This document shows, one piece after another, positions 16,298-29,603 of a stretch of DNA of 64,000 nucleotides. This DNA comes from Bigelowiella natans CCMP2755 (taxonomy: Eukaryota; Cercozoa; Chlorarachniophyceae): the NCBI GenBank assembly GCA_000320545.1, contig ADNK01001279.1, forward strand, positions 1 to 64,000, read 5' to 3'. How positions within the stretch are numbered: position 1 is the first letter of the stretch; every line of letters starts with the position of its first letter. Both the position numbers and the translations under genes were made by a program. Under the pieces are notes generated by a model. It worked only from the letters and a program-made list of their open reading frames with translations. It was not told the origin of the DNA and ran no database searches.

Positions 16298-16560
16298 GAG
16301 ACAGATGTAATGATATAATCAAATGTACAAACCTTTTCAATTGTCATCTTGTATACTAGCTATATGCAAAGCGCTTCCGGCAACACATGCGACAGCTCTT
16401 TATTATGAGACGGATGTAATAATAATGAAACAATCACATTTTGTATACATACGTACATGTATGTGCAAGACGGATGTAATCAAATTAATTAAATTGTTCA
16501 GCGGTCATCCTCATGTAGCTGTGTACAATGCTAGAATGCAGCGGCTACAGCGCTAATGTT
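16298..16560 (+). repeat. Three copies of the GAGACGGATGTAAT repeat
   Basis: Copy 1 at 16298-16362 (GAGACAGATGTAAT, then TTCAATTGTCATC), copy 2 starting at 16407 (GAGACGGATGTAAT, shortened), and copy 3 at about 16467-16560, the fullest: GACGGATGTAAT, then ATTAATTAAATTGTTCA, GTCATCCTCATGTAGCTGTG and GCGGCTACAGCGCT. TGTAGC and GCTACA near the end can pair into a hairpin. All lie downstream of the plus-strand gene ending at 15424 and on the same strand. Confidence 0.85.
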
Positions 16561-16910
16561 GAATCTGTTGGTCTTCGCTATGCTATGATGTCTAGAGTCT
16601 AGATGTATTTCATGCAATATCATACTAATGCTATGCATGTGTATTGTTTCGGTTTTGAATGGCGGGCATTCCGCGCAGCATTACGTGCGTGTTTCCTGAC
16701 TCATCACAAGTCAATCTTTTCGTTTGCCGTCGTCGCGCATTACTATGGCAGTGAGCTGATTCCTCAAGCGGCGTTGATGTGTGGTGTGCAATATGCAAGA
16801 AAGCAAATGAACCACATCTTATTCGATGACGTACGTTGCATCATCATGAACATGTGCATAAAAACGACATGGGAAAGAATTACAAACCAAACGAATACAT
16901 TTCGTGCTGG

Positions 16911-16955
16911 TACGTCATCCTAATGTACGTAGCTGTGCAAGCTGCGGCTACGTGC
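16911..16955 (+). repeat. Partial copy of the GAGACGGATGTAAT repeat (3' half)
   Basis: Matches only the second half of the repeat: GTCATCCTAATGTACGTAGC, then GTGCAAGCTGCGGCTAC. The head motif is missing. Confidence 0.65.
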
Positions 16956-17170
16956 TCTTGCAATAAATTGTGCTTGTCAATTTCAACCTTCCATCTCATT
17001 CAGTTTATTTGCATTTCATCGGAAAGCTTCGATCGAACTGAGGAAACTTCGATCCGAGACTGCAGATAACCGAACGCCAAGCCATGCCGTGTTTACAAAA
17101 GCAAGATTATTGTTCCGCCCAGCTAGCCAGGTACACGCAAGCACGCCGCATGCATGTGTGCATACATGCT

Positions 17171-17240
17171 AGCCGCTGCTTTGCATAGCTACATGAGGAT
17201 GACCATTGAACGAATTTAATTGATTAATTACTTCCGTCTT
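17171..17240 (-). repeat. Minus-strand copy of the GAGACGGATGTAAT repeat
   Basis: On the minus strand: AAGACGGAAGTAATTAATCA, AATTAAATTCGTTCAATGGTC, then ATCCTCATGTAGCTATGCAA and AGCAGCGGC. It follows the 3' end of the minus-strand DUF4139 gene (stop at 17626), so it again points in the direction of its upstream gene. Confidence 0.8.
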
Positions 17241-17625
17241 ACATGCTAGCATGCTGTTCTCGACACATCTAGACACACGTAACACGCTAGTATGTCACAG
17301 CTCTAGTATACTAGAGCTGTAAATGTATGACGAGCTTTGATGATTGTTTAAATTCTATCTGAACATGTAGATCATGCGCTGTATTGCCATGTGCTGCAGT
17401 TCAGCGGTGGATGCATAGCGCTATGTATGTTTGTGCACAGTCAACGCATGTGTAGCCTGCAGAGCGAAATTGTTCGCGCGTAGCACACAGCATGCAAGTC
17501 ATTTGTTACAATTTTGTGTCTCCGCATCTTAACATTTGCATGCTCTCATTTACACTTACCACAAACAATCACAAACGGGGAAACTCACAAGCAAGCCGTC
17601 TTCGTTAGAGGCAACGATAGATATT

Positions 17626-18491
17626 TCATCTCATGACAGGTTCGTCCGAATAATATGTAACTAGCGCAGAGTCACTGGGGTACGAGACTGTGAACTGCAG
17701 TGGAATCTCTCTCGCCGTTCCTGGAGGAACTTTCAAGAGCCAAAAGAGGCTTCCAGTTGTTGTACTCCGTCTGAGACGAATGTGCTGCCAATCAGTCGAT
17801 GCCTCAGGTTCAGCTGCTGCAGACTTAAACGGAGTGCGATGATCCTGCACCAAATCTTTGGCAGGATTGATTATAGAGACTTGAACCTTGTCTTTGTCCG
17901 ATCTTGGTACGTTGACAACAACAGCAATCCGTATGGGATGACTGCGACCATTGCGAATGATGGTAAGCGTTTCCGCATCTCGAATTGTTCGCTTTTCAGA
18001 GATGAGATAGCCGCCTTCTGTTCTCTCCTTTGTCGATATGCGCTTATAAGAGACCCGGATCAGGTTGTCAGCACCCATAAATGCTTGGAATGTATCCCCG
18101 GGGGACACGAGGCACGGAATCGACGACTTGCAGACAAAGTTTCCTGACATGAAACACCTTATATCGTCGCTTGGAAGCAGTGGGAATACTCCTGCATTCT
18201 TAGCGCTCACATGGAAAAACGCCTTCTCTGATTGAGCAGGAGCAACGTAATAGGTCCGTGTGATAGGCATTGGAACGAGCCCGATACACGTTTTCAGCGG
18301 TTTCTTCCCGGATTCAATAGAAGCTAGCTTGGAGATCCGAAATTGAGAAGCGAATCCTGTCTCCACAGCGGCCAAAGCGTGACTCATCGATGAGGCTGCT
18401 GGTGCACTTGCTGCAGTTGCCTAACCAGCAGCAGACGTCGGAGGAGGATTATACACACTGAGGATTATACACACCGAGGATTCTATACACA

Positions 18492-18525
<34 letters not shown>

Positions 18526-18557
18526 ACTGGGATAAATATATTGAATGTACATGTACA

Positions 18558-18603
<46 letters not shown>

Positions 18604-20347
18604 GTATACTTTAATAATTATAATTATATACTATGTATTTGCATAAATGTTCCAAAAACTATGCTTGCATTGTTTCTCCCTAATTAATTACACTGCACAT
18701 TGCTGGGACAGCCAGATCCTTGTCTTCGTCGCTACTCGCACTGTCATCATCTTCATGCCCCATCTGTTCGTAGCCCCCTTCACCACCACCACCACCAAAA
18801 GTGCGGCTTTGTTTTCTCGATAACCCACCTACTGACGAGCCGAGCATGCTTGTGGATTGAGTCGATTTGAGCTTCGTGCAGGTGACATGTTGCGATTGGA
18901 CACGGGGCGGCAAGCCAGCCTGTGAAGGAGTAGCAGTTGATAGTTGCAAATGGACATTCTTCCAGTCCTCTCCTGTGCGCTGAGAGACCATGCCGAAATA
19001 CGTCAAGGTTGCCTCTGCACGATTGTTTTCGTCGCTGTCTTCGTTGACTCTGAGATCGTAGCTTGGGGTCCACGTTGCACCTTGCACCGTGTATCGTACT
19101 CGAAGCAATGCCGCCACCACATCTTTCTCCTCCTCCTCCTCCTCCGCATCCACACGAGAGGGCTCTTCTCCGCTCTCGACAGCATACTCCTGATTCTTCC
19201 GCGTATCCTTCTCCCCCCCCCCGTTGTTCCTAATGTTTGGCTCTAGGGTCACATAGACATTGTATTTTGGTTCTTCCTCCGGTCGGACCGTGCTCTCGGA
19301 GTCTTCTATCTCGGATACCTCCCTAATTTTACGGTAGAGATCTTTCATCTGGTGCTCATTTTCGATCTCCTCCTCGTCCAGTTTGGACATAGACGTGCCG
19401 TAGAAGTCAATGACCCTTCCCATTTCATCTGGAGGCAGATACCCTCGCAGAAAGGAGGAGGAAGATCTTTTTCTATCTCCATCATATGGCTGCTGCTGGT
19501 GGTAGAAGAGCGATTCACCGTGGTCAGTTGTTATCAGAGTTCCGCCTCCTTTGTTGTTCTTACTTCTCGGGCTGCTGCTGCTATAAGTTATTGGAAGAGG
19601 CAGCAGTCCTGGTCCCACACCCATAGCAGCCGTGGAATCTGAGTACCGCTGCAGCAGACTTTTCTTGTGTATGATGCGACTAGCTACTTGCTTCCTGCGC
19701 ATGATTTCCCTCTTTAGATCAGCGATAACCGAGGTCTTGTTGTTCTGTGTGTAGGCTTTGGGGTCCATTACAAGCTCGTGTCGCACCTCGTGAATGACAA
19801 AGTTGCTCCCCTCCCCGCTCACCTGAATGCTATCAGGCTCTAGTCGCTTCGTGAGACCCTTGAATACGATTTCTCTTATATTTTTTCCGTCTTCTGCTGT
19901 CATTGTTGAGTCTGTAGCACAATTTTGATCAATATCACGCTTCTTCGTGATACAGTGCATTCGGACGTGTGCCTCGCGGGTGACTTCTGCCTTATCGCGG
20001 AATACAGTCACGGATCGAATGGGTGCTGATTCTGTGGTCAGGGTTGTACTGGGGGAGGAGAGGTCAGCAATAACCGCATTAAACTCGGATCTTAATAAGA
20101 TCGGGAATGAACATCGGTGAAAGACCGAATATAAAACCATGCCGACCACGCTCAGTTTGACCATAATGGCACTTTTCCGAGAGAAAGGGGAAGGCCGGCG
20201 CACAGGTTGTCGATGGTACAAGGGCAACGGAGGGTAGGAAGAATAAGAATTCATGTTAACCAGCTGCAATGAAGTCAAGTATTTTTTTATTTCTAAGGGG
20301 TCCCCTGTCGAGGCATCTGCAGCAACAAGATTGGCATTAGGGATCAT
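17626..20347 (-). CDS. DUF4140/DUF4139 domain protein
   Basis: Two exons on the minus strand, 20347-18694 and 18410-17626, joined in phase to 812 aa. The N-terminal part has a hydrophobic stretch (SVVGMVLYSVFHRCSFPILL), then the DUF4140 start (IRSVTVFRDKAEVTREAHV). The middle has Ser-rich and acidic low-complexity inserts. DUF4139 begins near RYTVQGATWTPSYDLRV and LTYFGMVSQRTGEDWKNVHL and continues into exon 2 with TYYVAPAQSEKAFFHVSAKN and IRIAVVVNVPRSDKDKVQV. The family is widespread in eukaryotes and bacteria, and its biochemical role is poorly known. The hydrophobic stretch could be a membrane anchor if translation starts at 20347; the start is not certain. The single intron carries (CA)n and (TA)n. 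Confidence 0.85.
18493..18599. repeat. (CA)n and (TA)n in the DUF4139 gene intron
   Basis: (CA)n at about 18493-18521 and (TA)n at about 18562-18599, with a short ACATGT repeat between, all inside the only intron (18411-18693). Confidence 0.95.
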
Positions 20348-22152
20348 AATTCGATTATCATCGTCATCACCATCATTATCATCATCATCATCGTCATCAC
20401 CATCATCATCCGGTCATCCTCACTCCTCATTATCATCACCATCGTCACCATAATCCCATCCCTCTACACCATCGTTGTTATCCGATTCCGTACTCTCGGT
20501 CACAGCTCCACCACAACATTTTGCCAACACTTTTGTGACGATTACATTACGACGACATGACTCGGTGATGTCGTTCATAGAAAACCCCCTATATCTACGA
20601 AGAAATATCCATGCTTCGTATGCATGATGTCGCACTCAAAAAGTAAGATCGTCCGGAGAGGAGGATGTCTTCCTTCATTGCGATGTGCCGAGGTTCGCGA
20701 AGACGGGGGGGGGGGGGGGGGAGGAGAAGAAGAAGAAGGATGGGAAACGGAAAGGGTTGTATTCAAAGATATTGTTCCTAAGGATCGATGTTTAGTAAAT
20801 CATTGATCATTCTCGAAAGATGTTTCGAGAATTTCAGGGGTTCACAGTGAAAACTCTTGAATTTCCCAACAAATATGTAGACAGTCTCTGTACACCGCTG
20901 AAATGAACAATCGTTTACTGCAATTTCAAGAAATACCAAAACTATATGTCTTAGGGACCGCAGGGAGGAAGAATAAGCAAGTTGATGTTGACGATGATGA
21001 CATCCCCGAATCGCCTCCACCTCGAGATGAAGAAGACGACGGGGCATATTCCATTCGCGACGGTCCACACAATAAATTCATTTTATATGTACGCTGTATT
21101 TATGACGATAATGTCGGCAGAGGTTGCCATCGATGTTGCCTTCGACTTAAATAAAACTACTCTTGTTGGTTATGTATGTTGTCCAGGGATGGGAATAGCG
21201 CTGAGTGTAGACCAGCGATGTGATACCCGTAGAGACGTTTCAGAGGTAACAGTATGTCTTTGATCTTTAGTAGATCACATTTCCATCTCCCGCACCTCCA
21301 AAATCATCATGGTGCCATCAACATCGATCAATAGTCGGTATTCCATGTTCTGCTGCGCGAAGAACTCGCTTTCAAACGATGCATGGACGCTTCGACCTAG
21401 TCTTTGTACATATCTAGTGATCATAGACAAGTAGAAGCAATCGTTGATATCGCGTTGGTCTTGAATAATGATACCTTAGGATGAGAGCGAATTGTGGCTC
21501 TTTGAAGTCTTAGATAAAAAATCACGCACCTTACGTCTACGTCACCTGAAAACGCGCGCGTACCTCGGTAATGTATGCGTCAATTTTCAGTTGGTCGTGA
21601 GAATAGAGAAAGGAGTCTAACGGGATTGAGTAGCAGTTTGCTAATGCGATGAGAGAGATTTCAATGTATGTGTGAGCGGGAATGTACTTGATCATATTCG
21701 TGTGATAATTCTTCTACATTAGGACTGACGACACAGTACGCATGTCTAGTGTCTGCAGAAGAAGAGGAAAACGTAATAATATGTGTACACCCATTGTGAT
21801 AAAGCCCTCCTCTAAGTCACCAATATCTTCTTCTCCTCTTCCTCCTCCTTCTCCTCCTCCTCCTCCTCCCTATGTGGTATTGAATAGACTGTGATACTTA
21901 CTACCTTATCATCCTGTTTAGAACTCGAAAATACCTCGCACAGCGGTGGATGTGGATGGCAGCGACAGTCAGTACAATTTATTACAACGCAAAACACACA
22001 CACAGGCACACACACATAAAGAAAAAGAGAGAGAGAGAGAGAGAGAGAGAGTGAGCATTCATACAGAATGTTGGCGCATCGAAGAAACAGGAGAGAGTAG
22101 CCGTGAAAACTAGGTTGTTGTTTGTAAATGCTGCTGTCTATCTGTCTGTCTA

Positions 22153-22185
<33 letters not shown>

Positions 22186-22190
22186 TTAGC
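20348..22190. other. Divergent intergenic/5' region with possible coding blocks
   Basis: Follows the start of the minus-strand DUF4139 gene. ATC/CAT microsatellite at 20350-20420, a poly-G run at 20705-20721, then two plus-strand candidate exons near 20836-20872 (FTVKTLEFPNKY) and 20955-21150 (acidic, DDDDIPESPPPRDEEDDGAY). These could be the beginning of the EF-hand gene or a separate small gene. I cannot decide. (GA)n at 22026-22051 and (TCTG)n at 22137-22185. Confidence 0.4.
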
Positions 22191-23008
22191 AACAGGGACG
22201 CTACCTTTCACCCGATTCAAAATGGTGCCTATCACGAAACGATGGTGGGAATCTCTACCGAGAAGACTGACGAAGAAAGCATGGTCAATACCGCAAATAA
22301 TACACACGTACACAAACACCACATCTTTATTATTCCTTCTCCTCCTCGTCCTCCTCCCAATGACGAAATTATCCGACTTTACCTGATTCTGAGTCGTGCG
22401 GCGGTTGGTCGTTCGCACAATGAGCGACTGTGTCCAGCTATCTCTGAGGGAGAAATACTACGACGAACAGAGAACAATACCAAATAAATGATGAGTTTCA
22501 CGATGATATATGTATTACGTAAATACTCATGAACACATATCACACCTCGATCCAGAGGAGGTTCCCTCATATGCAACCATTTACTTCTTCGTCTCCATGC
22601 GTCGTCCGTCCGTTCATCCTCCCTTTTGATCAATGTTGATATCATCGTCGTATTCTGATCAAAGGGGAAAGAATGGCACGGATGTGCAATTCATAGCGGA
22701 TGAAAACACAAGCTTGGGATTTCATGTACCTATCATTCCACCTTCCCTTCTCCTAGCCTTTTTGCTCATTCAGTCATTCGTGCGTGCTTGATAACCATTG
22801 TGTCGCTACTACTGCTTTGATTGCACCATCGTCGATTTTCGTCCTTATTCTCCTATTACTGCTGCCAATTATTATCTCAAGATATTTGTCCACCAAAATA
22901 TGTCCGCGCGTGGTGTCAGGTATTAAGGAGAATAATATGGTATATAAGTTATTTTCGCCTACAAATGTAAAAAAATGGTTGCAATGACTTTGTTAATATG
23001 CATCTGTG

Positions 23009-23047
<39 letters not shown>

Positions 23048-23800
23048 ATGTGTATAGAATATATCGTATATATTATATTGTGTGTGTATTAGAGATAGAG
23101 AGAGAGAGAGCGAGAGAGGTATAAGTGAAAGCTGTTTGTTTATGTCTTCACTCATTGATGTCATCATTGTTTATCATCGCCAATATAATAGCGGTCGGGT
23201 GACGTTTTTCCGTAAGAATTACGCGGAGCAGAACGTTCCTCTGCCTTTCCCTGGGGTACCGAAGGAACATAAGGTCAGTCGTCGTGTCTCAGCGAGAAAG
23301 AAGAAGAAGAAGATGATGATAATGATGATGGTGATGAAGAGAGGAGACGGAATGGTGAAGAGAAGGATGTATGAGATACATAATTATTTGTTACCCTGGT
23401 ACTCATCATCATCATCATCATCATCATCATGATTATCTTGGTCTTACTACTTCTCCTTAGACAAACGTAAAGGAGGAGAAGGAGGAAAAGCGAGCAGAGC
23501 AGCAGCACCAATCATCATCATCATCATCATCATCATCCCACTCATTTGATCGTTATCACCGCAATAAGGCCGGTTACCCAGTGCCTAGTACCATACCAGC
23601 AGCAGAAGGGTTGCAAGAAGGAGGAGGAGGAGGAGGAGGAGGAGGAGGAGGAGGAGAAGCGGCAGCAGCGTTATCAAGCGCGAGTAGGCTGAGCAACGAC
23701 GATATCGTGCAGATGATGTTTAATGAATTCGATCGAGACAGAGATTCCAAGCTTAGGTATTATCATCCATCATTAATGATGATGGATGAAGGACAACGAC

Positions 23801-23834
<34 letters not shown>

Positions 23835-24083
23835 GCGCAAAGAAGTAGAATGTAATTCTACAGAACAAACCATTGTAGGCGACCCATTCATTGTTGTTGT
23901 TGTTTACAAGAAGGGGTTGGAGGAGGAGGAGAAGGGGAGTCCAGTATTACATATTTATCATTGATTTATTTCCTTCCTTGTCCCTCCCTCCTCCTTCTAC
24001 TATTCATCAATCAGCGAGAAGGAAATGGATGCCTTTGCACGCGATGTCTGCAACTTTCCCTCAACCTGGAACTTTGACAATTG

Positions 24084-24122
<39 letters not shown>

Positions 24123-26764
24123 ACTTTTTGGCATTTACAATACACTCCTACCTCCCTCCCCCCCTCCTCCTCTTCGTCTCTTCCCTCTAAATATGCCGCA
24201 AGGAGGTGCTATTATATGATATGAGTCAACCAAAGCAGCGTGACAAATACACCTTTAGGATGATGAGTCAAAACACTTTCTGGTCTCTGATCATTGACTT
24301 CTCTCATAATAGCATTCATCTTCACTACTCGTACCCCCCCCTCCCCCTCCTCCTCCTGCTGCGGCTCCTCTCCCTCATTGATCATCATAGAGTAGTAATA
24401 TATTGCTTTGTCATTTATGCAGGTGGCAGTACATTATATTTGAATATGCTGCTCAAACTTCAAATGGTGTGTATATTATGTGCATAGAGAGAGGGGGGGA
24501 GGGGGACTCGCACTTTTGTGGTACTGGTAGAATTAGGATGGTGACGATATTATCTTTCTTCATTCTCTCTCTTATATTGATGTTGTGTAATAATGATAAT
24601 AATGACAAAGGCAACGATACCGACTATTTAGACTTCGAGGGGTAGTACAAATACAGCAGTACACAAAACAGCATGAAGAAGAAGAAGAAAAAGAAGAAGA
24701 AGAAGAAAGCGACGATAGACAGAGAGATGTACGATGATGTCGTCACTTACGATCAGATTGCCAATAGCAAGCATCACTTTTGTATACCATCATATGCATT
24801 TACGCGTTCTTGATGATGGGTGTGGAGACCAAGCCTCTACTAGCCCCTCTACTGACAGGCACCATCCACGAAGCTTTCGCTACTGTAGACATGATCACAT
24901 CGTCCTCATCACCGTTGTTTCCCCCATTCCATCGTTCGCTCATCACAGATTCAAGATGTTCATAGAAGACCGCCCAAACTGCGCAGCCATCTGCCGAGTA
25001 GTACCATTGAGGGGGGGCGGGGAGACGGGGGGGTGAGGGTAACAATTATGCTGAGGAATACTAGCACTAAAAGCTGCAGCACCAGCAGCAGCAGCAGCAC
25101 TATTATGTACCTGGAGAACACCATGCAGAGAGCACTTAGTTGCTTTGCTCTATCATGTAACATATGACGAAATTTCACTGCTGTCTCTCTCCGCACTCAA
25201 TTGTCTATCAAATCATCCCTGCAAACAGATGATGATGCTTCCCTATTATTATCATTATTATTATTATTATTATCATTATTATTTCAAGCTGCTTATGTGA
25301 TGAACATGATGATGATGATGATGATGATGATGGTAATTGTGTTGCTTTATGCTGTTCTTGCCTGTAGTATTATCTCGCCAAACGGTCGCAGCCAAGTGTC
25401 GTTCTCTCGGTGACAACCGATGATGCTAACGACGACCAGGAGGAGGCAGAGCGCAAAAGGAGGAGGAAGAACAAGAACAAGAAAAAGATGAATAAACATG
25501 CAGCTTGCACCTCGCTCACTGGGGCAGCAGCCGCATTCATGATCAGTAGTGGTAGCAGCGATAACTGCGGAATTGATGATGATAATCACATTGAAGAACA
25601 ACCTGAGACTCCGAATATTCTCGATGATCATCACCGGATGATGATGCAAAAGGAAGAGGGGGGCACGAGGGAAGGAGGAGAGAGAGGAAATGGCGATGGA
25701 GGAGGGGGAGAGGATGATGACGAATTGAACGACTACTCGAGACGGACAAAGCTTACTGCAACAATAATCAACAACCCAAAAACAACTATGACTGCGGGGA
25801 CGACGAGTAGTATTAGGAATAGTAGTAGTAGTAGTAGTAGTGGGGAGGGGGCATCCGAGGAACAAAGAGAGGAGGAGAAGGAAAAGAGAGAGCGTGAAGA
25901 GAAGGAGGCCAAGAAACAGGTAATACTGGCAGCAAAGTACTGTTCTATATCTGCTCTCACCTAGCAGTCTAGATCTTCTTCGTCTTCTTGATTTCCTACC
26001 TACCTACCTACCTACCTACCTACCTATCCACCCACCTTTTGTTGTTGCTCTATGTATGTCGTCTGTTGATAGGAGGAGGAGGAGGAGGCTGAGAGAATGA
26101 AAGAACGACGACGGAGTATAGACGAGCGCGAGGCGGCTGCGAAAAAAGTAGTAAGTTGTAGTTGTAGTAGTAGTAGTAGTAGTAGTAGCAGTGATAGTCT
26201 ACATATGTTGATGTTCTCTTCGTCAAACAATTATATAATCAGTAAGGCAGCATAGCAGTTGTACCAGTACAGTTGTGCTACTATTATCATTATCACTATC
26301 ACCATCTTCTGAGTTTCTCAACCGAATTAAACATGGGTGTGACTATTAACGGGCAGCGACCAGCATGCATGTTATGATCCCCCCCCCTCTCCCTCCCTCC
26401 CTCCCTCCCTCCTACTTCAACTGACTATTGGCAACGTGCTATGCGTGATGTCGTCGTCGTCGTAGGTCACTGTGAATATGATTGAAGATGCTTTAGATAT
26501 GCTCGAGGAGGAGGAGGAGGAGGAGGGGGGGGGAGAGGGGGAGGTTCGGGAAGAAGAAGAAGAAGGGGGTAATGCTGGAGAGAGCAAAGAAGCAGCAGGT
26601 ATTGCTGAAGAACGAGGCGAGGACGACCCTGAAGGAAAGGATCTTGAAAATCAACCAGAGGGGGAAGAGACAAAACTTAGGACCATAGCACCAACAGTAG
26701 CAGCTGATGGGACCAATCCAAACGAAATAACCCATGATTCGTCTTCAGGAGGTAATGTTTCTCT

Positions 26765-26812
<48 letters not shown>

Positions 26813-27042
26813 CCCCCCAAACTCTAGATTTGATGTGTATTCCAAGTGAATAACGTTCCGTTGACATGGTATTTTCTCTGAATGCGTGTTACTGTGAAGT
26901 AGCATCATTGCAGCATACGGGCGAAGGAGAAGTGCCCCCTCCTACCCACAGTGGTGAAGAAGAAGCACTACCCCTTGATGATGACGGCTTCGATGGCGAT
27001 GAAGAGGACGATGAGCAAATCGTCACAGAGGCAGAAATCTAA
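22191..27042 (+). CDS. Acidic EF-hand protein, unknown function (N-terminus unresolved)
   Basis: Nine exons join in phase from 23192 on: 23192-23273, 23461-23756, 24015-24083, 24423-24466, 24611-24641, 24949-24997, 25368-25919, 26073-26150, 26466-26751, then the final exon 26900-27042 ending VTEAEI-stop (borders by eye). A canonical EF-hand loop spans one splice site: MMFNEFDRDRDSKLSEKEM with D1, D3, D5 and E12 in place. A second, degenerate one follows (GNDTDYLDFEGFKMFIED, Glu one place early). Large parts are homopolymeric: Ser9, Gly12, Glu and Lys/Arg-Glu tracts, made by exonic microsatellites. Likely upstream exons are 22191-22487 (DEIIRLYLILSRAAVGRSHN), about 22665-22729 (GTDVQFIADENTSLGFH), and perhaps blocks from 20624 on, but their phases do not close. 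Calcium binding is probable; the function is unknown. Confidence 0.65.
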
Positions 27043-28324
27043 CTTGGACTACTAGCAGCTAATAAGAGAGAAACAATGTTAGTTGTTAATATCACAATCG
27101 ATCTATTCTTCTACTTCTTCCTCTTGTACCTCTGCTACTTGATGACACATAAAACGAAGAGCACGTGCTTTGGCTGCAGCGAAGCAGCTGCGGCAGCCAT
27201 TCATAGGCATTGCGTTTGAGACATTCTATCTGTGTACATCCCGGATCGATGTACACAGCAACACGCTTTATGCGATTCAGCGCAAACAATCGCGCACATC
27301 TAACAAGCACATAGAGACGGTCTTAGCTAAAACTGTGCCGCGGTGATTGCATGCACATCTCGCCATTCGATCAAGCAGTAGTGATAGTAATATTAGTAGT
27401 AGTGGCATTGCGTAGCAGAAACAGTGAACAGCGATGATGAGAGTTTGAACAGCTCATCAGCTTCTTATTCTAATCCTAATAATAATGTGACATGGAGAAG
27501 GATCGGGGTCTTCTAGCTAGCTAGTCTGTGCAATACCAATTTGTAGGCATTGTGTGTGCAGTGATTGTGAGTTTTGAGCGAAGACACCAAACAAATCTTC
27601 GTCTTCTCCGTCGCTAGATCGCCTTCTTCATCATCCTCTGCTTCCGCTGCATTCACCACCACTAGCCAGCTAGACCAGATCTCTATTGATCTCACGCGCT
27701 AATCGTGTGCCCTTTTGTTGGCCCTGATGTCTAGCTGTGTTCATTGTGCTTGTTGTAATTTCTGCTCAACGCCTTGCATGTGCCCAAACATCCTAGCATA
27801 TCCCACAAGCTCCGCGCTTGTCTAGAGAAGCATGCCAGCGTGAACTCAACGAATGAAACAATTGGTACATCAAGCTTGTGATGTGATCAACAACTAGAAT
27901 AAGGCGAATCGTGATGCTGGCGCGGTCGGCTTCGTGCATGCATGAGAAGCATCACGAATGATCTAATGAGGCCACGAATGCGAGAAAATGAGTATTCATG
28001 ACGCGAAAGTGTCACTGCATGGCGCAGAGAAGTCTGAAGATACAGCGCAACAACAACTCGCTAGACTCGTGTGGCGCGTGCATGTTCAGGCAGCATGCAG
28101 CCTTCGCCCAAGTGAACTAATGATGCCCGCACACTGCCGAGCTTCCAATACAATTTTCCAAATAAAGGCGTTCATTAAAGTCAAAATTTTATCACATAGC
28201 ATACATGTTGTTCCGGATGAATAAGAACATGGATTTGAGTATTGTAGCGGACGGCGTTGAGCAATTGATACATCGATGAGGAGCTCCATCTTCACCACCA
28301 CCATTATCATCATCGTCACCATCA
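27043..28324. other. Intergenic island rich in CTAG/CATG words; no gene seen
   Basis: Convergent interval between the EF-hand gene (+) and the 28325-29553 gene (-). Contains ctagctagctag near 27514, gcatgcatgag near 27935 and other short palindromes. No clear copy of the GAGACGGATGTAAT repeat is visible. The ORFs at 27988-28224 and 28086-28325 look non-coding. Confidence 0.65.
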
Positions 28325-29553
28325 TTATGACATTCCTCTATGATGGTTGGAATTTGCAACGTGTCCGCCTGGTATCGTCGACTGCGATTCCCTCATCGAT
28401 GGAAGCGACGATGGCGACATCAGAGATGAGGATTCTCGGCAGAGTGAGTTTCTTCCATAGCTAAGAGATGCTCGCTGTTGCTGCTCCATTTCGCAGCGGT
28501 GTAGTACTGTCGTGTAGATACGACGGTGTTGAGCCGCCGACGAACGGTCGATCTCATGCTCGATTTGCTGCACTAGTGCGGGGTCAGGAGGGGGGACCAG
28601 ACGGGGATGATGCCAACGGTAGTATGAATTGTAGTTGGTGTTAGTGGTATTATTGCTATTGCCTCTGCTGTGTGAGGGGGTAGTCACCACATGTCGCACC
28701 TGTGTGTCCTCCTCTCGCCGCGCTCTCCCCTCAGAGCTGCAATAGCCTTCTGAGTACCGACTTTGCCGCGGCTGATGGCGACCGTGACGACTAGTACTGC
28801 TGCCCCATCCCTCGAAATCATCATCAACGCCGCTGACAACGGTGCGAGTGGAGAAGGCTTCGTTGCCCTGAGATGGTAGTGGTTCTGTTGGTGGTAGGAT
28901 ACATGAGTCTTGCTGCTGCTGCTTCCTCACGATATGGTTGAGAAGCGAGCTTAGAAAGTGCCGATATCGAGAACTCTCCCTGAATGTTAGTATGTGATGG
29001 CCATGTGTGTTGATGATCGATTCCCATATAAAAACTACTATCTTCTACAATGTTATCACTTAAGAAAGATGGTGAAACAAAACGAACTAAAATTAAAAGA
29101 TAGGAAGAGAAGAATAAAGAAGAAGATAAAGAAACATTCCCCTACTTCCTTCCGCCACAAGACAACACGACACAGCGCAACACAGGTACAGCGCTACCAT
29201 TACCGCTCCTTATCATCGAATAGAAAGTACACGCATGCACTTAAAATAAAATCGGGATATTCTAAGACGCACCAGGGCGGCGCCGTTACCATCGCCATTC
29301 CTCGATAAGATGATGATGATGATGATGATGATGATGACGACGACGATGATAGGACTGTAGTAGAACCCCTGCTTCTAGCATCGTTAGTGTGAACCGAGGA
29401 TGTATGATGATTGCAGCTATCTGGAGAGATAACGGGAAAAGCTGAAGATCTTTCACCCAGATTATCATCGACTACCGAGGCTGGAAGTTGGGTCATGAAG
29501 CTAAAGGGGAGATATAAAACAGAAACACAATCATCACACGCAGGTTTATTCAT
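28325..29553 (-). CDS. Hypothetical Ser/Gln/Arg-rich protein
   Basis: The terminal exon (about 28983-28325) is open for more than 200 codons and reads as protein: SSRYRHFLSSLLNHIVRK, a Gln run, GVDDDFEGWGSSTSRHGR, PALVQQIEHEIDRSSAA, ending HHRGMS-stop. A likely first exon starts at ATG 29553 (MNKPACDDCVSVLYLP) and contains a Ser14 tract coded by (ATC)n on the plus strand. A donor lies after RGMAM near 29296. The phase between the two does not close, so at least one exon is missing from the model. No family recognised. It follows the F-box gene by about 340 bp on the same strand and could in principle be a continuation of it, but the F-box frame ends at a stop. Confidence 0.45.
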
Positions 29554-29571
29554 TGTCTATTTTCGTCTTCG

Positions 29572-29603
<32 letters not shown>

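Larger units (their letters stand above)
15425..17625. other. Convergent intergenic region with CTAG-type island
   Basis: Between the coiled-coil gene (+) and the DUF4139 gene (-). The first ~700 bp hold GTA/ACC microsatellite remnants. From about 16180 the texture changes to CTAG/CATG/TGCA-rich DNA that carries copies of the GAGACGGATGTAAT repeat in both orientations, each pointing away from the gene it follows. The ORFs at 16323-16556, 16603-16923 and 16836-17069 have no coding features I can support. Confidence 0.7.

Noticed and set aside
16603-17069. Overlapping plus-strand ORFs (106 and 77 aa)
   Set aside because: They overlap a repeat copy and the CTAG-type island and show no coding features.
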